Assembly: GCF_030295405.1 (NCBI RefSeq)
Contig: NZ_AP027080.1
Location: 1,674,001 to 1,738,000, forward strand
DNA: 64,000 bases
DNA from: Mesoterricola silvestris
GTDB taxonomy: Bacteria; Acidobacteriota; Holophagae; Holophagales; Holophagaceae
Direction: 5' to 3'
In this document: in pieces, positions 16,591 to 25,414 of the stretch
Numbering within the stretch: position 1 is the first letter of the stretch
Layout: each line of letters starts with the position of its first letter
Translations under genes and position numbers: made by a program
The notes under the pieces: model-generated
Seen by the model: the letters and a program-made list of their open reading frames with translations, nothing else
Databases searched by the model: none
Told to the model about the DNA's origin: nothing

Positions 16591-16757
16591 ATTCCTTATC
16601 CCCTTCATCCCCTTCATCGGCGTCCATCCCCGTTACCGCAGGGCCAAGGCCAGGATGGGTCGGCGCCAGCGGATCACGCCCGCGCCGTCCCAGACCATCG
16701 CTGGCCCCGCGGAAACGGGGATGGACGCCGATGAAGGGGATGAAGGGGATAAGCAAT
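16591..16757. repeat. Long palindromic intergenic element (family 1), copy A
   Basis: Arms at 16591-16645 and 16703-16757 are 55 bp each and complementary with about three mismatches. They contain the tandem CCCCTTCATCCCCTTCATC and the inner block GCAGGGCC / GGCCCCGC. The 57-base centre holds a second stem (GGTCGGCGC with GCGCCGTCC). Copies B, C and D share the arm motifs and inner stem. The element occupies about half of the 329-base gap between hydC and the MipA-like gene; the rest of that gap (16758-16857) shows no gene. Confidence 0.8.
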
Positions 16758-16857
16758 GCCATCGGGTCCCATCCCCAGACAGAAACCTGGCCGGAGATCC
16801 AGGACGGCGTTCCCACGCGCCGCCCCGGGCCTCCGGCCATTCTCGGGATCCTTCGGG

Positions 16858-17403
16858 TCAGGCCTTGGGAGCCGTCTTTTCCTTCTTGAGGTACTTCTCG
16901 AGGATCAGGCTGACTTCGCCGGGGGTGACGGGGCCGTGGACCTGGTCGTCGATCATCACCACGGGCGCGAGGCCGCAGGTGCCCAGGCAGCGGGTGGACT
17001 CCAGGCTGAACATGCCGTCCTTGGTGGTCTCCCCGAACTGGATGCCCAGGTTGTCCATGAGGCGCTGGCTGATCTTGTCGGCGCCCTTGACGTAGCAGGC
17101 GGTGCCCAGGCACACGTTGATCATGTGCTTGCCCCGGGGCTGGAGCCGGAAGTAGTGGTAGAAGGTGGCCACCCCGGTGACCTTGGCCAGGGGGATCTGG
17201 GCCAGCTGGGCCACGGCTCCCATCTGCTCCGTGGAGAGCCAGCCGGTCTCGGCCTGCACCATGTGCAGGATGGCGATGAGGTGGCTTTCGGAGTGCACGG
17301 AACCTTCGAGGGAGGCGATGAACTCCACCACGCTCGGAGGCAGGGCGGCCACGGCCGCGGCCTTGATCTCAAGCCAGTTGTCGGTGTTGGCGATGGTGCT
17401 CAC
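16858..17403 (-). CDS. hydC: [FeFe] hydrogenase subunit HydC (NuoE-like, [2Fe-2S])
   Basis: The protein has 181 residues from GTG 17403, overlapping the hydA stop (GTGA). It matches the 24-kDa NuoE/HydC family: an N-terminal helical bundle (LIAILHMVQAETGWLS), VTGVATFYHYF, then the thioredoxin-like domain with cysteines in CLGTACYVKG and CLGTCGLAPVV that bind one [2Fe-2S] cluster. In trimeric hydrogenases HydC pairs with the flavin subunit HydB to pass electrons between NADH and HydA. It is the last gene of hydB-hydA-hydC. Confidence 0.93.
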   Translation of the reverse strand: MSTIANTDNWLEIKAAAVAALPPSVVEFIASLEGSVHSESHLIAILHMVQAETGWLSTEQMGAVAQLAQIPLAKVTGVATFYHYFRLQPRGKHMINVCLGTACYVKGADKISQRLMDNLGIQFGETTKDGMFSLESTRCLGTCGLAPVVMIDDQVHGPVTPGEVSLILEKYLKKEKTAPKA

Positions 17404-19166
17404 TTGATCCCCCTGGGCATCCGGGCGTGGTAGTGGGTGTGGAGGAGGTGGTGGGCCTTCTCCCCGTTGGGTTCGCCTAGGTACTCGGCATAGAGGTGCT
17501 CGATGGCCGGATTCTCATGGCTGCGGCGCAGCTGCTTGTCGGTGTCGATCTTGTAGAGGGCCTTGGCCCGCAGCCGGCCCAGTTCGGGATCCAGCACGTC
17601 CATGGAGAAGGGCGGGTAGGGCTGGCCGCCGCCGGCGACGCAGCCTCCGGGGCAGGCCATGATCTCCACCAGGTGGTACTGCTTGCCGCCGTTCTTGATG
17701 GCTTCCAGGATCGTCTTGGCGTTGGTGAGGCCGTTGGAGACGGCGATGTTGATCTCGGTGCCGGCGAGGGTGATGGAGGCCTCCTTGAGGCCGGTCACGC
17801 CGCGCACGTCCTCGAAGACCAGCGGGCCCAGCTCGTCGCCGGTGAGCTTCACGGCGGCGGTGCGCAGGGCGGCCTCCATCACGCCGCCCGTGGCGCCGAA
17901 GATGTCGGCGGCGCCCGAGGAGATTCCCAGGGGCCGGTCGAATTCGCCGTCGGGAAGATTCACGAAATCGATGCCGTAGCTCTTGATCATCCAGGCCAGC
18001 TCGCGGGTGGTGAGCACGGCGTCGGTGTAGGGGGTGCCGTCCTCCATGGCGTGCTCGGGGCGCGCGGCCTCGAACTTCTTGGCCACGCAGGGCATGATGC
18101 CCACCATGTAGATCTGGTCGGCGGTCAGGCCCTTCTTCTCGGCGTAGTGGGTCTTGGCGAGGGTGCTGAGCATGGACATGGGGGACTTGCAGGTGGAGGT
18201 GTGGGGGATCATCTCCGGGTAGAACTTCTCCATGAAGCTCACCCAGCCCGGGGAGCAGGAGGTGAGCAGCGGCAGCGGGCCTTCCCCGCCCATGCGCCGG
18301 AGGAATTCGTTGGCCTCCTCGATGATGGTCAGGTCGGCGCCGAAGTTGGTGTCGAAGACCGCGTCGAAGCCCAGGCGGCGCAGGGCCGTGATGAGCTTGC
18401 CGGTGACCGGGGTGCCGATGGGCAGCCCGAAGCACTCGCCGATGGCGGCGCGGATGGAGGGGGCGGGCTGGGCCACGAGATGCTTCTTGTCGCGGGGCAT
18501 GGCCAGGGCCTCCCACACGCGCTCGGTGTGGTCCTTCTCCAGGAAGGCGGCGGTGGGGCAGACGTTGATGCACTGGCCGCACTGGATGCAGGCGCTCTCG
18601 TCCATGGGGCCCAGGTTGGCGGGGCCCACCACGGTCTCGAAGCCGCGGCCGTGCTGGCTGAGGTTGTGCACGCCCTGGACCTCCTCGCAGACCCGGATGC
18701 ACCGGCCGCAGAGGATGCACTTCTCGGGGGTCCGCACCACGGATTCGCTCTGGTCGTCGATGGGGAAGCGCTTGCGCTTGCCTTCGAAGTGGCGCTCGCG
18801 CACCCCCAGGCGGTAGGCCTGCCGCTGCAGCTCGCACTGGCCGTCGCGGTCGCAGGTCTGGCAATCCATGGGGTGGTTGTCCAGGAGCAGCTCCACGATG
18901 TCGCGCCGGGCGAGGCGGATCTCGGGGGAGTTGGTCTGGACGTTCATCCCTTCCCACACCTCATGGCTGCAGGCGGTGAGGAAGCTGCTGAAGCCCTCCA
19001 CCTGCACCACGCAGATGCGGCAGGCGCCTTCGAGGCTCAGCTTGGGGTGGTAGCAGAGCCTGGGGATGTGGATCCCCAGCTTCTCGGCGGCCTTGAGGAC
19101 CGTGGTCCCCTTGGGCACCTGGATGTGCTCGCTGTCGATGGTGAGGTTGATCATGGTCTCGGTCAT
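17400..19166 (-). CDS. hydA: [FeFe] hydrogenase catalytic subunit HydA
   Basis: The protein has 588 residues. Domains in order: a plant-type [2Fe-2S] domain (CYHP ... ACRICVV, residues 35-60), a His-Cys3 [4Fe-4S] motif (HPMDCQTCDRDGQCELQ), two [4Fe-4S] motifs (CILCGRCIRVCEE; CIQCGQCINVCPTAA), then the H-cluster domain. L1 reads TSCSPGW (near residue 302), L2 MPCVAKKFE (near 357) and L3 MACPGGCVAGG (near 499); a small-subunit-like tail ends the protein. Textbook L1 is TSCCPxW, so one cysteine is serine here. Together with HydB and HydC this forms an NAD(H)-linked, possibly electron-bifurcating enzyme producing or consuming H2 in the cytoplasm. Maturases HydE, HydF and HydG are not in the window. 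AGGA lies 8 bases before the ATG. Confidence 0.93.
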   Translation of the reverse strand: MTETMINLTIDSEHIQVPKGTTVLKAAEKLGIHIPRLCYHPKLSLEGACRICVVQVEGFSSFLTACSHEVWEGMNVQTNSPEIRLARRDIVELLLDNHPMDCQTCDRDGQCELQRQAYRLGVRERHFEGKRKRFPIDDQSESVVRTPEKCILCGRCIRVCEEVQGVHNLSQHGRGFETVVGPANLGPMDESACIQCGQCINVCPTAAFLEKDHTERVWEALAMPRDKKHLVAQPAPSIRAAIGECFGLPIGTPVTGKLITALRRLGFDAVFDTNFGADLTIIEEANEFLRRMGGEGPLPLLTSCSPGWVSFMEKFYPEMIPHTSTCKSPMSMLSTLAKTHYAEKKGLTADQIYMVGIMPCVAKKFEAARPEHAMEDGTPYTDAVLTTRELAWMIKSYGIDFVNLPDGEFDRPLGISSGAADIFGATGGVMEAALRTAAVKLTGDELGPLVFEDVRGVTGLKEASITLAGTEINIAVSNGLTNAKTILEAIKNGGKQYHLVEIMACPGGCVAGGGQPYPPFSMDVLDPELGRLRAKALYKIDTDKQLRRSHENPAIEHLYAEYLGEPNGEKAHHLLHTHYHARMPRGIK

Positions 19167-19196
19167 CGTGGATTCCTGTGTCAGGGGTGCGATGGA

Positions 19197-21389
19197 TTAG
19201 ACGCGTTCGACCGCGTCGAACCGGCAGACTTCGAAGCACTGCCCGCACTTCACGCAGCGTTCCTGGTCGATCAGGTGGGCGGTCTTGCGCTGGCCGGAGA
19301 TGCACTCCACCGGGCAGTTCCTGGCGCAGACGGTGCAGCCGATGCACGTCTCGGGATCGATCTGGTAGCGGATCAGGGCGACGCACTTCTTCGCCTTGCA
19401 CTTCTTCTCCACGATGTGCTCGCGGTACTCGTCACGGAAGTTCTTGAGGGAGCTGAGCACCGGGTTGGGCGCCGCCCGGCCCAGGCCGCACAGGGCGGTC
19501 TGCTGGCAGAGCTTGGCGAGGCGCTCGAGCTTGTCCAGGTCGGAGAGGACGGCCCGGCCCGAGGTGACCTTTTCGAGGATCTCGAGCATGCGGGTCGTGC
19601 CTTCGCGGCAGGGGGTGCACTTCCCGCAGGACTCCTCCTGGGTGAAGCTGAGGTAGAACTTGGAGAGGTCCACCATGCAGTCGTCCTCGCTGAGGACGAT
19701 CATGCCGCCGGAGCCCATGATGGAACCGGCCCGGCTCAGGGGGCCGAAGTCCACTTCCATCTCCGACTGGGAGGCGGGGATGAAGCCGCCCGCGGGACCC
19801 CCGGTCTGGATGGCCTTCAGGGCCTTGTCGTCCTTGACGCCGCCGCCGATGTTGAAGACCACCTTGGAAAGCGGGGTGCCCAGGGGCACTTCCACGAGGC
19901 CCGTGTGCTTGACGTTGCCGGCCAGGGCGAAGACCTTGGTGCCGCCGCTGTCCGCGGTGCCCTGGTTGGCGAACCACTCGCCGCCGTAGTTGATGATGGC
20001 GCTGATGTTGGCGAAGGTCTCCACGTTGTTGATGCAGGTGGGCTTGCCCCAGAGGCCCCGCACGGTGGGGTAGGGGGGGCGGACCTTGGGCTGGCCGCGC
20101 TCGCCCTCGATGGAGCGGATGAGGGCGGTCTCCTCGCCGCACACGAAGGCCCCCGCGCCCAGGCGCACTTCCATATCGAAGTCCCAGCCCGAACCCATGA
20201 TGTTCTTGCCCAGGAGGCCGGCCTTGCGGCACTGGGCCAGGGCGTTCTGGATGCGCTTGATGGCCAGCGGGTACTCGGCCCGGATGTAGTAGAAGCCGTG
20301 GCCGGCGCCGATGGCGAAGGCCGCGATGATCATGCCCTCGACGATGTTGAAGGGGTCGGACTCCAGCATGCCCCGGTCCATGAACGCGCCCGGATCGCCC
20401 TCGTCGCCGTTGCAGATGAGGTAGCGGGTCTTCTCGGGCTGGTCGTGGGCGATCTTCCACTTCTGGCCGGTGGGGAAGCCGCCGCCGCCCCGGCCCCGCA
20501 GGCGGGCCTTGAGCACCTCGTTGATCACCCACAGGGGATCGTTCTTGCCCAGCACCGTGGCCAGGGCCGCGAAGCCGCCGAACCGGACGTACTCCTCCAG
20601 GTTCTCGGGGTCCACGATGCCGCTGTTGCGCATGGCGATGCGGTTCTGGTGGTTGAAGAAGTGGATGTCGCCGTACAGGGAGTAGAAGTCCTGGGTGATG
20701 GGCTTCTCGGGGCACCGCAGGTGCTCCACAGGCTCGCCGCCGATGGCGTGCTTCGCCAGGATCTCGTCCAGGTCCTTCTCGGTGGAGATGCGGTAGAGCA
20801 CCTGGTCGGGGTTCACGAGGACGTGGGTGCACTTGCCTTCGGTCTCGTCGCTGCAGGCGCCGAAGCACCGCACGTGGGAGGTCTTCACCCGGCTCGCGGG
20901 AACCCCGGCCTCCTTGAGCTTGCGGTCGAAGGCGTGCTTGAGGGTCTGGCCCGTGGTGCAGCGCCGGCCTTCGCAGAAGATGAAGCTGAGCTCGGCCCGC
21001 TCGTCCAGGGAACCGTCCAGGGCGTGCTCCACCAGGGGCTCGCCCTTCTGGATGTGGCTGGAGAAGATCTTGTGCACCAGGGCCCGGTCCACCCGCTCGT
21101 ACTTCACGGGCATCTTGCCGGGGGAGATGATGCCCACGATGGGCTCCTTGCTGCAGCGCCCCGTGCAGCCCGTCTTGTGGATGACGATGTCGTCCCGGCC
21201 CGAAGCCTGGATGTGCTTCTGGAATTCGTCCAGGGCCTCCAGGGAACCGGCGGCGTGCTCGCAGGTGGCCGAGCCGATCTGGATCTGGATCTTGGCGGAA
21301 TCGCCGCTTTCAGCCAGCACCGCGTCCGCGTTCTTCCTCAACCTGTCGAAGAAGTCCGCAACCGGGTTTGCCGCGACCGGGTTTGCCAT
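19197..21389 (-). CDS. hydB: [FeFe] hydrogenase flavin subunit HydB (NuoF-like)
   Basis: The protein has 730 residues from ATG 21389, preceded by GGAG; a TTG at 21428 is less likely. Two thioredoxin-like ferredoxin regions open the protein: residues 33-95 (SATCEHAAGS, KTGCTGRC) and 135-195 (FCEGRRCTTGQ, VRCFGACSD). Then comes the NuoF core with the FMN/NADH loop GRGGGGFPTGQKW and ICNGDEGDPGAF, an SLBB-like part, and the [4Fe-4S] motif SCGKCTPCREGT with a later CGLG. Two C-terminal ferredoxin motifs follow (CIGCTVCARNCP; CVKCGQCFEVCRF). It oxidises or reduces NAD(H) on FMN and distributes electrons. It is first in hydBAC, 30 bases ahead of hydA. It is longer than usual HydB because of the extra N-terminal domain. 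Confidence 0.92.
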   Translation of the reverse strand: MANPVAANPVADFFDRLRKNADAVLAESGDSAKIQIQIGSATCEHAAGSLEALDEFQKHIQASGRDDIVIHKTGCTGRCSKEPIVGIISPGKMPVKYERVDRALVHKIFSSHIQKGEPLVEHALDGSLDERAELSFIFCEGRRCTTGQTLKHAFDRKLKEAGVPASRVKTSHVRCFGACSDETEGKCTHVLVNPDQVLYRISTEKDLDEILAKHAIGGEPVEHLRCPEKPITQDFYSLYGDIHFFNHQNRIAMRNSGIVDPENLEEYVRFGGFAALATVLGKNDPLWVINEVLKARLRGRGGGGFPTGQKWKIAHDQPEKTRYLICNGDEGDPGAFMDRGMLESDPFNIVEGMIIAAFAIGAGHGFYYIRAEYPLAIKRIQNALAQCRKAGLLGKNIMGSGWDFDMEVRLGAGAFVCGEETALIRSIEGERGQPKVRPPYPTVRGLWGKPTCINNVETFANISAIINYGGEWFANQGTADSGGTKVFALAGNVKHTGLVEVPLGTPLSKVVFNIGGGVKDDKALKAIQTGGPAGGFIPASQSEMEVDFGPLSRAGSIMGSGGMIVLSEDDCMVDLSKFYLSFTQEESCGKCTPCREGTTRMLEILEKVTSGRAVLSDLDKLERLAKLCQQTALCGLGRAAPNPVLSSLKNFRDEYREHIVEKKCKAKKCVALIRYQIDPETCIGCTVCARNCPVECISGQRKTAHLIDQERCVKCGQCFEVCRFDAVERV

Positions 21390-21673
21390 GGGGAGCTCCG
21401 TGGGAACTGGGCCGGGGACTGCGGCCAATGTTAGAAAAAATATCGATACAAAATGATCGAATTGGGTTACACTGTTTGCCGTGGTGCCTGATCATGCGTC
21501 GCATGACGATGCGGGGTGGGTATCCCATGACCAGAGAGCGTCGAAGACTCGACTCTCGCATTTTGTCGTTCCCCACGGAGCCTACGAATCCAGAGAGAGG
21601 GCTCGCGTCAGGTCGACCACAGATCCAAAATAGCCGCACCTCGGGGTGCGTGCGTTGATATAAGTCACATCGG
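21390..21673. other. Intergenic region upstream of hydB
   Basis: These 284 bases lie between the hydB start and the end of the DUF4139 gene, both on the minus strand. The part next to hydB (21430-21475) is unusually AT-rich and presumably holds the hydBAC promoter, but I could not assign an unambiguous -35/-10 pair or a known regulator site. The remainder contains no coding signal, tRNA-like cloverleaf or copy of the two repeat families. Confidence 0.4.
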
Positions 21674-23104
21674 TCACCAGCGCATGCGCGCGCGGTAGGT
21701 GAGGGTGGCGCTCCCTTCGGCGGGGACGGCCACCTCGAAGCGGGCCAGGCCGCTGGACTCCTTCGTGAAATCGTGGCTCTTCTGGACGATCTCCCAGTCA
21801 CCGTAGATCGGCTCCAGCACGGACACCGTGACCGGTTCCTTCTTCGCGTTGCGCACCTCGATCTGGAAGGCGGCCTCCGTCACGTGGCGGTAGGCGCCCT
21901 GGACCCCCAGGACCTTGTAGTCGGTCTGCTTGCGGGTGGCGGTGACGTCGAAGGCGTCCCCGAGCTTGAGTCTCACCGTCTCGTTGCGGGGGGTGTGGTC
22001 CACGGCGTCCTCGCCCACGAACTGGGGCCGGCCCTGGCCGTCCCGCTTGTACACGCGCACCACGCCCTTGGGCATGGGCATGCCCATGCGGGATTCCTCG
22101 CGGTTGCGGAACTCAACGAAAACGCCCACCTTGGACTTCTCGCCCAGGTCCTCGTAGCGGGCCTGGTAGTAGTAGGGCTCCCCGCGCAGGAGGTACTCCT
22201 TGCGCACCGGCACGCCCTGGGCGGTGAGCAGGGCCACCTGCTTGGTCTGGTTCTCCTTGAGGGTGGTGAGGCGGTCCAGGGTGTAGAGGTGGTACTCGAA
22301 GAGGTTCTCCTCCTTCATTTCGGCCCGGCCGGAAGCCTTGGCCATGGTCATCATGGGGGCCGCCTGGGGGGCCCGGTTCGCGGGGGCCCGGTGCACGTCG
22401 CCGGCCACCAGCTGCAGGGTGGCGTTGGGGTAGGCGGACCCGCTCTGGTTGGTGAGGGTGACCCAGCCGCTGAGGTCCAGGGTCTTCTCGTCGGGGGAGA
22501 GGTTGGCCACGTAGTCGGCGCGCCAGGAGAGGCCGCCGGTGAGGTAGCTCAGCTCGAGCTTCTGGGCGTGGTCCCGGGGGGAGTGGAGGCTGAGCACCAG
22601 GGTGGGGCGGGCCCTGAGGTTGGCGGGCACCCCGGGGTAGATGATCCGGCCCGGGATGCTCGTCTCGATGCGGTCGGGGAACTTCAGCACCACGCCGCCG
22701 TTGGTGGCCAGCACCTCGGCCTCCTCCCGCGTCTCCCGGGAGCCGGCCCCTTCGGGGTTGGGCTTCTGGGAGACGACGGTGACCTTGCGGCCCACGTACT
22801 TCTCCAGCAGCTTCTGGGGCGTGAGCAGGTCGAAATCGAAGTTCTGTTCGTTGATCCAGAAGTCCTTGGCCTCGGTCAGGTTGCGGATCAGGGCCGTTTC
22901 GGGCCGGATCTGGGCCGAAACCTCCTGGAAGGCCAGGTCCAGGTCCCCCTTGGGCAGCCGCACCTCCCGCAGATCCTTGACGAGCGCAAGATTGTCGTTG
23001 TAGATGGTCACGGCCAGGCCCTGCTGGTCCTTGAGGGTGGTGGTCTGTTCGGGGCTCTGGGCCGCGAGCAGGGCCGGAAGGGAGGCGAGGGCGAGGATGC
23101 GCAT
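21674..23104 (-). CDS. DUF4139 domain protein, exported
   Basis: The 476-residue protein has an N-terminal signal peptide (MRILALASLPALLAAQS). It continues with VTIYNDNLALVKDLREVRLPKG, typical of the N-terminal part of DUF4139 proteins, and the conserved core YLTGGLSWRADYVANLSPDEK followed by LSGWVTLTNQSGSAYPNATL. The C-terminal half matches the family (EPIYGDWEIVQKSHDFTKES). The function of DUF4139 is unknown; members are periplasmic or surface-associated in many bacteria. It lies downstream of cheW but with a 70-base gap, so joint function with chemotaxis is not implied. Confidence 0.85.
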   Translation of the reverse strand: MRILALASLPALLAAQSPEQTTTLKDQQGLAVTIYNDNLALVKDLREVRLPKGDLDLAFQEVSAQIRPETALIRNLTEAKDFWINEQNFDFDLLTPQKLLEKYVGRKVTVVSQKPNPEGAGSRETREEAEVLATNGGVVLKFPDRIETSIPGRIIYPGVPANLRARPTLVLSLHSPRDHAQKLELSYLTGGLSWRADYVANLSPDEKTLDLSGWVTLTNQSGSAYPNATLQLVAGDVHRAPANRAPQAAPMMTMAKASGRAEMKEENLFEYHLYTLDRLTTLKENQTKQVALLTAQGVPVRKEYLLRGEPYYYQARYEDLGEKSKVGVFVEFRNREESRMGMPMPKGVVRVYKRDGQGRPQFVGEDAVDHTPRNETVRLKLGDAFDVTATRKQTDYKVLGVQGAYRHVTEAAFQIEVRNAKKEPVTVSVLEPIYGDWEIVQKSHDFTKESSGLARFEVAVPAEGSATLTYRARMRW

Positions 23105-23174
23105 GGGTTCTCCTGGGTGTCCCGGGGATTCGGGTCCCAGTTTAGACCTCCGGGGAAGCCGGATCGTTCCCGAT

Positions 23175-23684
23175 TCAGGCGGAAATTTCCGACAGCTCCT
23201 CCACGGAGAGGACCCGGTCCACGTCCAGGAGGATCATGAACTCGCCGTCCACCTTGCCGATCCCCTCCAGGAAGTCGCTGCGGAGGCTGCCTCCGAAGGC
23301 CGGCGGGGGCTCGATGTCGGCGGCGGCGATGTCCAGCACCGCCCGCACCTGGTCCACCAGGAAGCCCAGGGCCAGGGCGCCGCCGGGGTGATCCACCTCC
23401 AGCACGACCACGCAGGTGCGCCGGGATGGTTCGCGGGCCCCGCGGCCGAAACGCACCGCCAGGTCCAGGACGGGCACCACGGCGCCCCGGAGGTTGATCA
23501 CGCCCCGGATGAAGGCGGGCATCATGGGGACGCGGGTGAGGGCGCCGTACTGGATGACCTCCTTGATGGAGCGGATCTCCATGGCGTACGTCTCGCCGTC
23601 CAGCACGAAGGCGAGATACTGGCGGGAGGCCTGGCCGTGGACGGGGGCGGAGGCGCGGCGGTTGACGGTCATGGGTTGGGTCAT
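23175..23684 (-). CDS. cheW: Chemotaxis coupling protein CheW
   Basis: The protein has about 169 residues. The CheW fold is recognisable: QYLAFVLDGETYAMEIRSIKEVI, TRVPMMPAFIRGVINLRGAVVPVLDL and LGFLVDQVRAVLDI. It bridges chemoreceptors to the kinase CheA, which is not in this window. The ATG at 23684 is chosen because GAGG lies 9 bases upstream; an ATG at 23693 would have no spacing to that site. A 20-residue Ala/Arg-rich N-terminal extension precedes the conserved domain. It follows the receptor gene immediately (stop at 23696), so the two are co-transcribed and probably dedicated partners. Confidence 0.92.
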   Translation of the reverse strand: MTQPMTVNRRASAPVHGQASRQYLAFVLDGETYAMEIRSIKEVIQYGALTRVPMMPAFIRGVINLRGAVVPVLDLAVRFGRGAREPSRRTCVVVLEVDHPGGALALGFLVDQVRAVLDIAAADIEPPPAFGGSLRSDFLEGIGKVDGEFMILLDVDRVLSVEELSEISA

Positions 23685-23695
23685 GGCGTCCATCC

Positions 23696-25303
23696 TCAGA
23701 ACCGCGCGAAGCCGGGTTCGTCGAAGGTGCGGGCATCCCGGACCCTGGGGAGGGCGGCGGCCTTGCGCCGGGCGGGCTCGGCGGAGCCCCCCTTGAGCCG
23801 GAAGAAGGCCATGACGTTCTGGAGTTCCAGGGCGTTGGAGGTCACCTCCTCGGCGGTGGAGGCCAGCTCCTCGGACGCGGCCGCGTTCTGGGCCACGGCC
23901 TGGCTGATCTGGGCGATGGCGCCGTTGATCTGGCCCACGCCGGAGTTCTGCTCGGCGCTGGCGGAGGCGATCTCCGACACCAGGTCCGAGGTCTTCTGGA
24001 TGGAGGGCACGATGGTGCCCAGGAGATGCCCGGCGCGCTCCGCGAGATCCACGCTGCCCGAGGCGAGCCGGCTGATCTCCTCCGCCGCCACCTGGCTGCG
24101 CTCGGCCAGCTTGCGCACTTCGGCGGCCACCACCGCGAAGCCCCGGCCGTGCTCGCCGGCCCGGCCCGCCTCAATGGCCGCGTTCAGGGCCAGGAGGTTG
24201 GTCTGGTAGGCGATGTCGTCGATGATGCCGATCTTCTGCGCGATCTCCCTCATGGCGCCCACGGTCTCCCGCACGGCCTGGCCTCCCTCCACGGTGTCCT
24301 TGGCGGTGGCGGTGGCGAGGCCCCCGGTGGTGCGGGCGTTGTCGTTGGTCTGGGCGATGGAGGCGCTCATCTGCTCCATGGAGGCGCTGGTCTCCTCCAC
24401 GCTCGCGGCCTGTTCACTGGCGCCCTGGCTGATGGACTGGGCCGTGGAACTGAGCTGCTCGGCGGCCCCGGCCATGGAATTGGAGGCTTCCTGCACCTTG
24501 CCCACCACCTCCGAAAGGCGGCCGACCATGTCCTTGATGGAGGCCATCATGCTGGTGGTGTCCCCGGGGGCGGTGTTCACGTCCACGGAGAGATCGCCCG
24601 CCGCCACCCGCCGCGCCACGTCGGAGGCCTCCGAGAGTTCGCCCCCCACCTGCTTGCGGAGGATGCTGGAAACGGCCAGGCCCAGGCCCACCGCCACCGC
24701 GAAGCCCAGGGCGATGAGGGCCAGGGTCTGGTTCTGGATGGAGGCGACGGCTTCCAGGCTTTTCTTCTGGGTGGCCGCGGCGTCCTGGAGGTTGACCTCC
24801 TCGATGGCCTTGAAGGTCCTGTCCAGTTCCAGGGTCTTGGGCCGCACTTCCGCGAAGAGGAAGGTGCTGGCCTCGGCGTGCTTGTTGGCGTCCACCAGGG
24901 CGAGGAAGCGCTTGTTGGCCTCCTCGTAGGGGCCCCAGATCTTGTCGAAGGAGGCCCAGAGGGCCACTTCTTCCGGGGCCATGCGCGTGGCGCGCTCCTC
25001 CTTGATGCGTTCGAACAGGTTGGCCTGGGCGGCGGCCAGGCCCTCGCCCACCGTGCGCCGGTGCTCGGCGTCGGGGGCCACGTAGTAGTTGTTCACGAGG
25101 CGGGCGTACATGACCCCCGCGCTGCGGGCCTTGCCCACCAGGGACACCGAGATGAGGTTGTTGTCATACATCTCCTTCATCATTCCGGCCACGGTGCGGG
25201 TGTTGCCCAGGCCCCGCAGGCCCACCAGGACGGCCACGAGGGCCACCAGGGTGAACGCGAGGATGAGCTGGGTCGCCAGTTTCAGGTTGCGGTACCACGT
25301 CAT
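23696..25303 (-). CDS. Methyl-accepting chemotaxis protein
   Basis: The 535-residue receptor has a membrane helix at residues 12-31, a periplasmic four-helix-bundle-type sensor domain (residues 35-185), a second membrane helix at about 187-207, a HAMP domain (to about 260) and a long coiled-coil signalling domain. The hairpin tip is canonical: [19 protein letters not shown] and [18 protein letters not shown]. Methylation-type Glu/Gln pairs occur in [19 protein letters not shown]. The C-terminus (DEPGFARF) lacks the NWETF-type CheR tether. The ligand is unknown. cheW follows directly. Confidence 0.93.
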   Translation of the reverse strand: MTWYRNLKLATQLILAFTLVALVAVLVGLRGLGNTRTVAGMMKEMYDNNLISVSLVGKARSAGVMYARLVNNYYVAPDAEHRRTVGEGLAAAQANLFERIKEERATRMAPEEVALWASFDKIWGPYEEANKRFLALVDANKHAEASTFLFAEVRPKTLELDRTFKAIEEVNLQDAAATQKKSLEAVASIQNQTLALIALGFAVAVGLGLAVSSILRKQVGGELSEASDVARRVAAGDLSVDVNTAPGDTTSMMASIKDMVGRLSEVVGKVQEASNSMAGAAEQLSSTAQSISQGASEQAASVEETSASMEQMSASIAQTNDNARTTGGLATATAKDTVEGGQAVRETVGAMREIAQKIGIIDDIAYQTNLLALNAAIEAGRAGEHGRGFAVVAAEVRKLAERSQVAAEEISRLASGSVDLAERAGHLLGTIVPSIQKTSDLVSEIASASAEQNSGVGQINGAIAQISQAVAQNAAASEELASTAEEVTSNALELQNVMAFFRLKGGSAEPARRKAAALPRVRDARTFDEPGFARF

Positions 25304-25414
25304 GGGATCTCCTTGGACAGGGCTCGGCCCGGCCCGCCGGAGAACGGCTCCGGGGACCTGCCTTCCGCCATCAAGTGTGAATGAATCTCAGTTCCCGGCC
25401 ATACGCTGCATTAC

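Noticed and set aside
16591-16757. CTTCATCCC direct repeats as a possible CRISPR array.
   Set aside because: The repeats are only 9-10 bases, directly adjacent, and belong to palindrome arms. There are no spacers and no cas genes.
17496-21434. A 1312-codon open frame on the plus strand opposite hydBA.
   Set aside because: It is the antisense shadow of hydA/hydB caused by high third-position GC. The true genes carry complete cofactor motifs, while the shadow is low-complexity His/Gly/Ala/Val with no ribosome-binding site.
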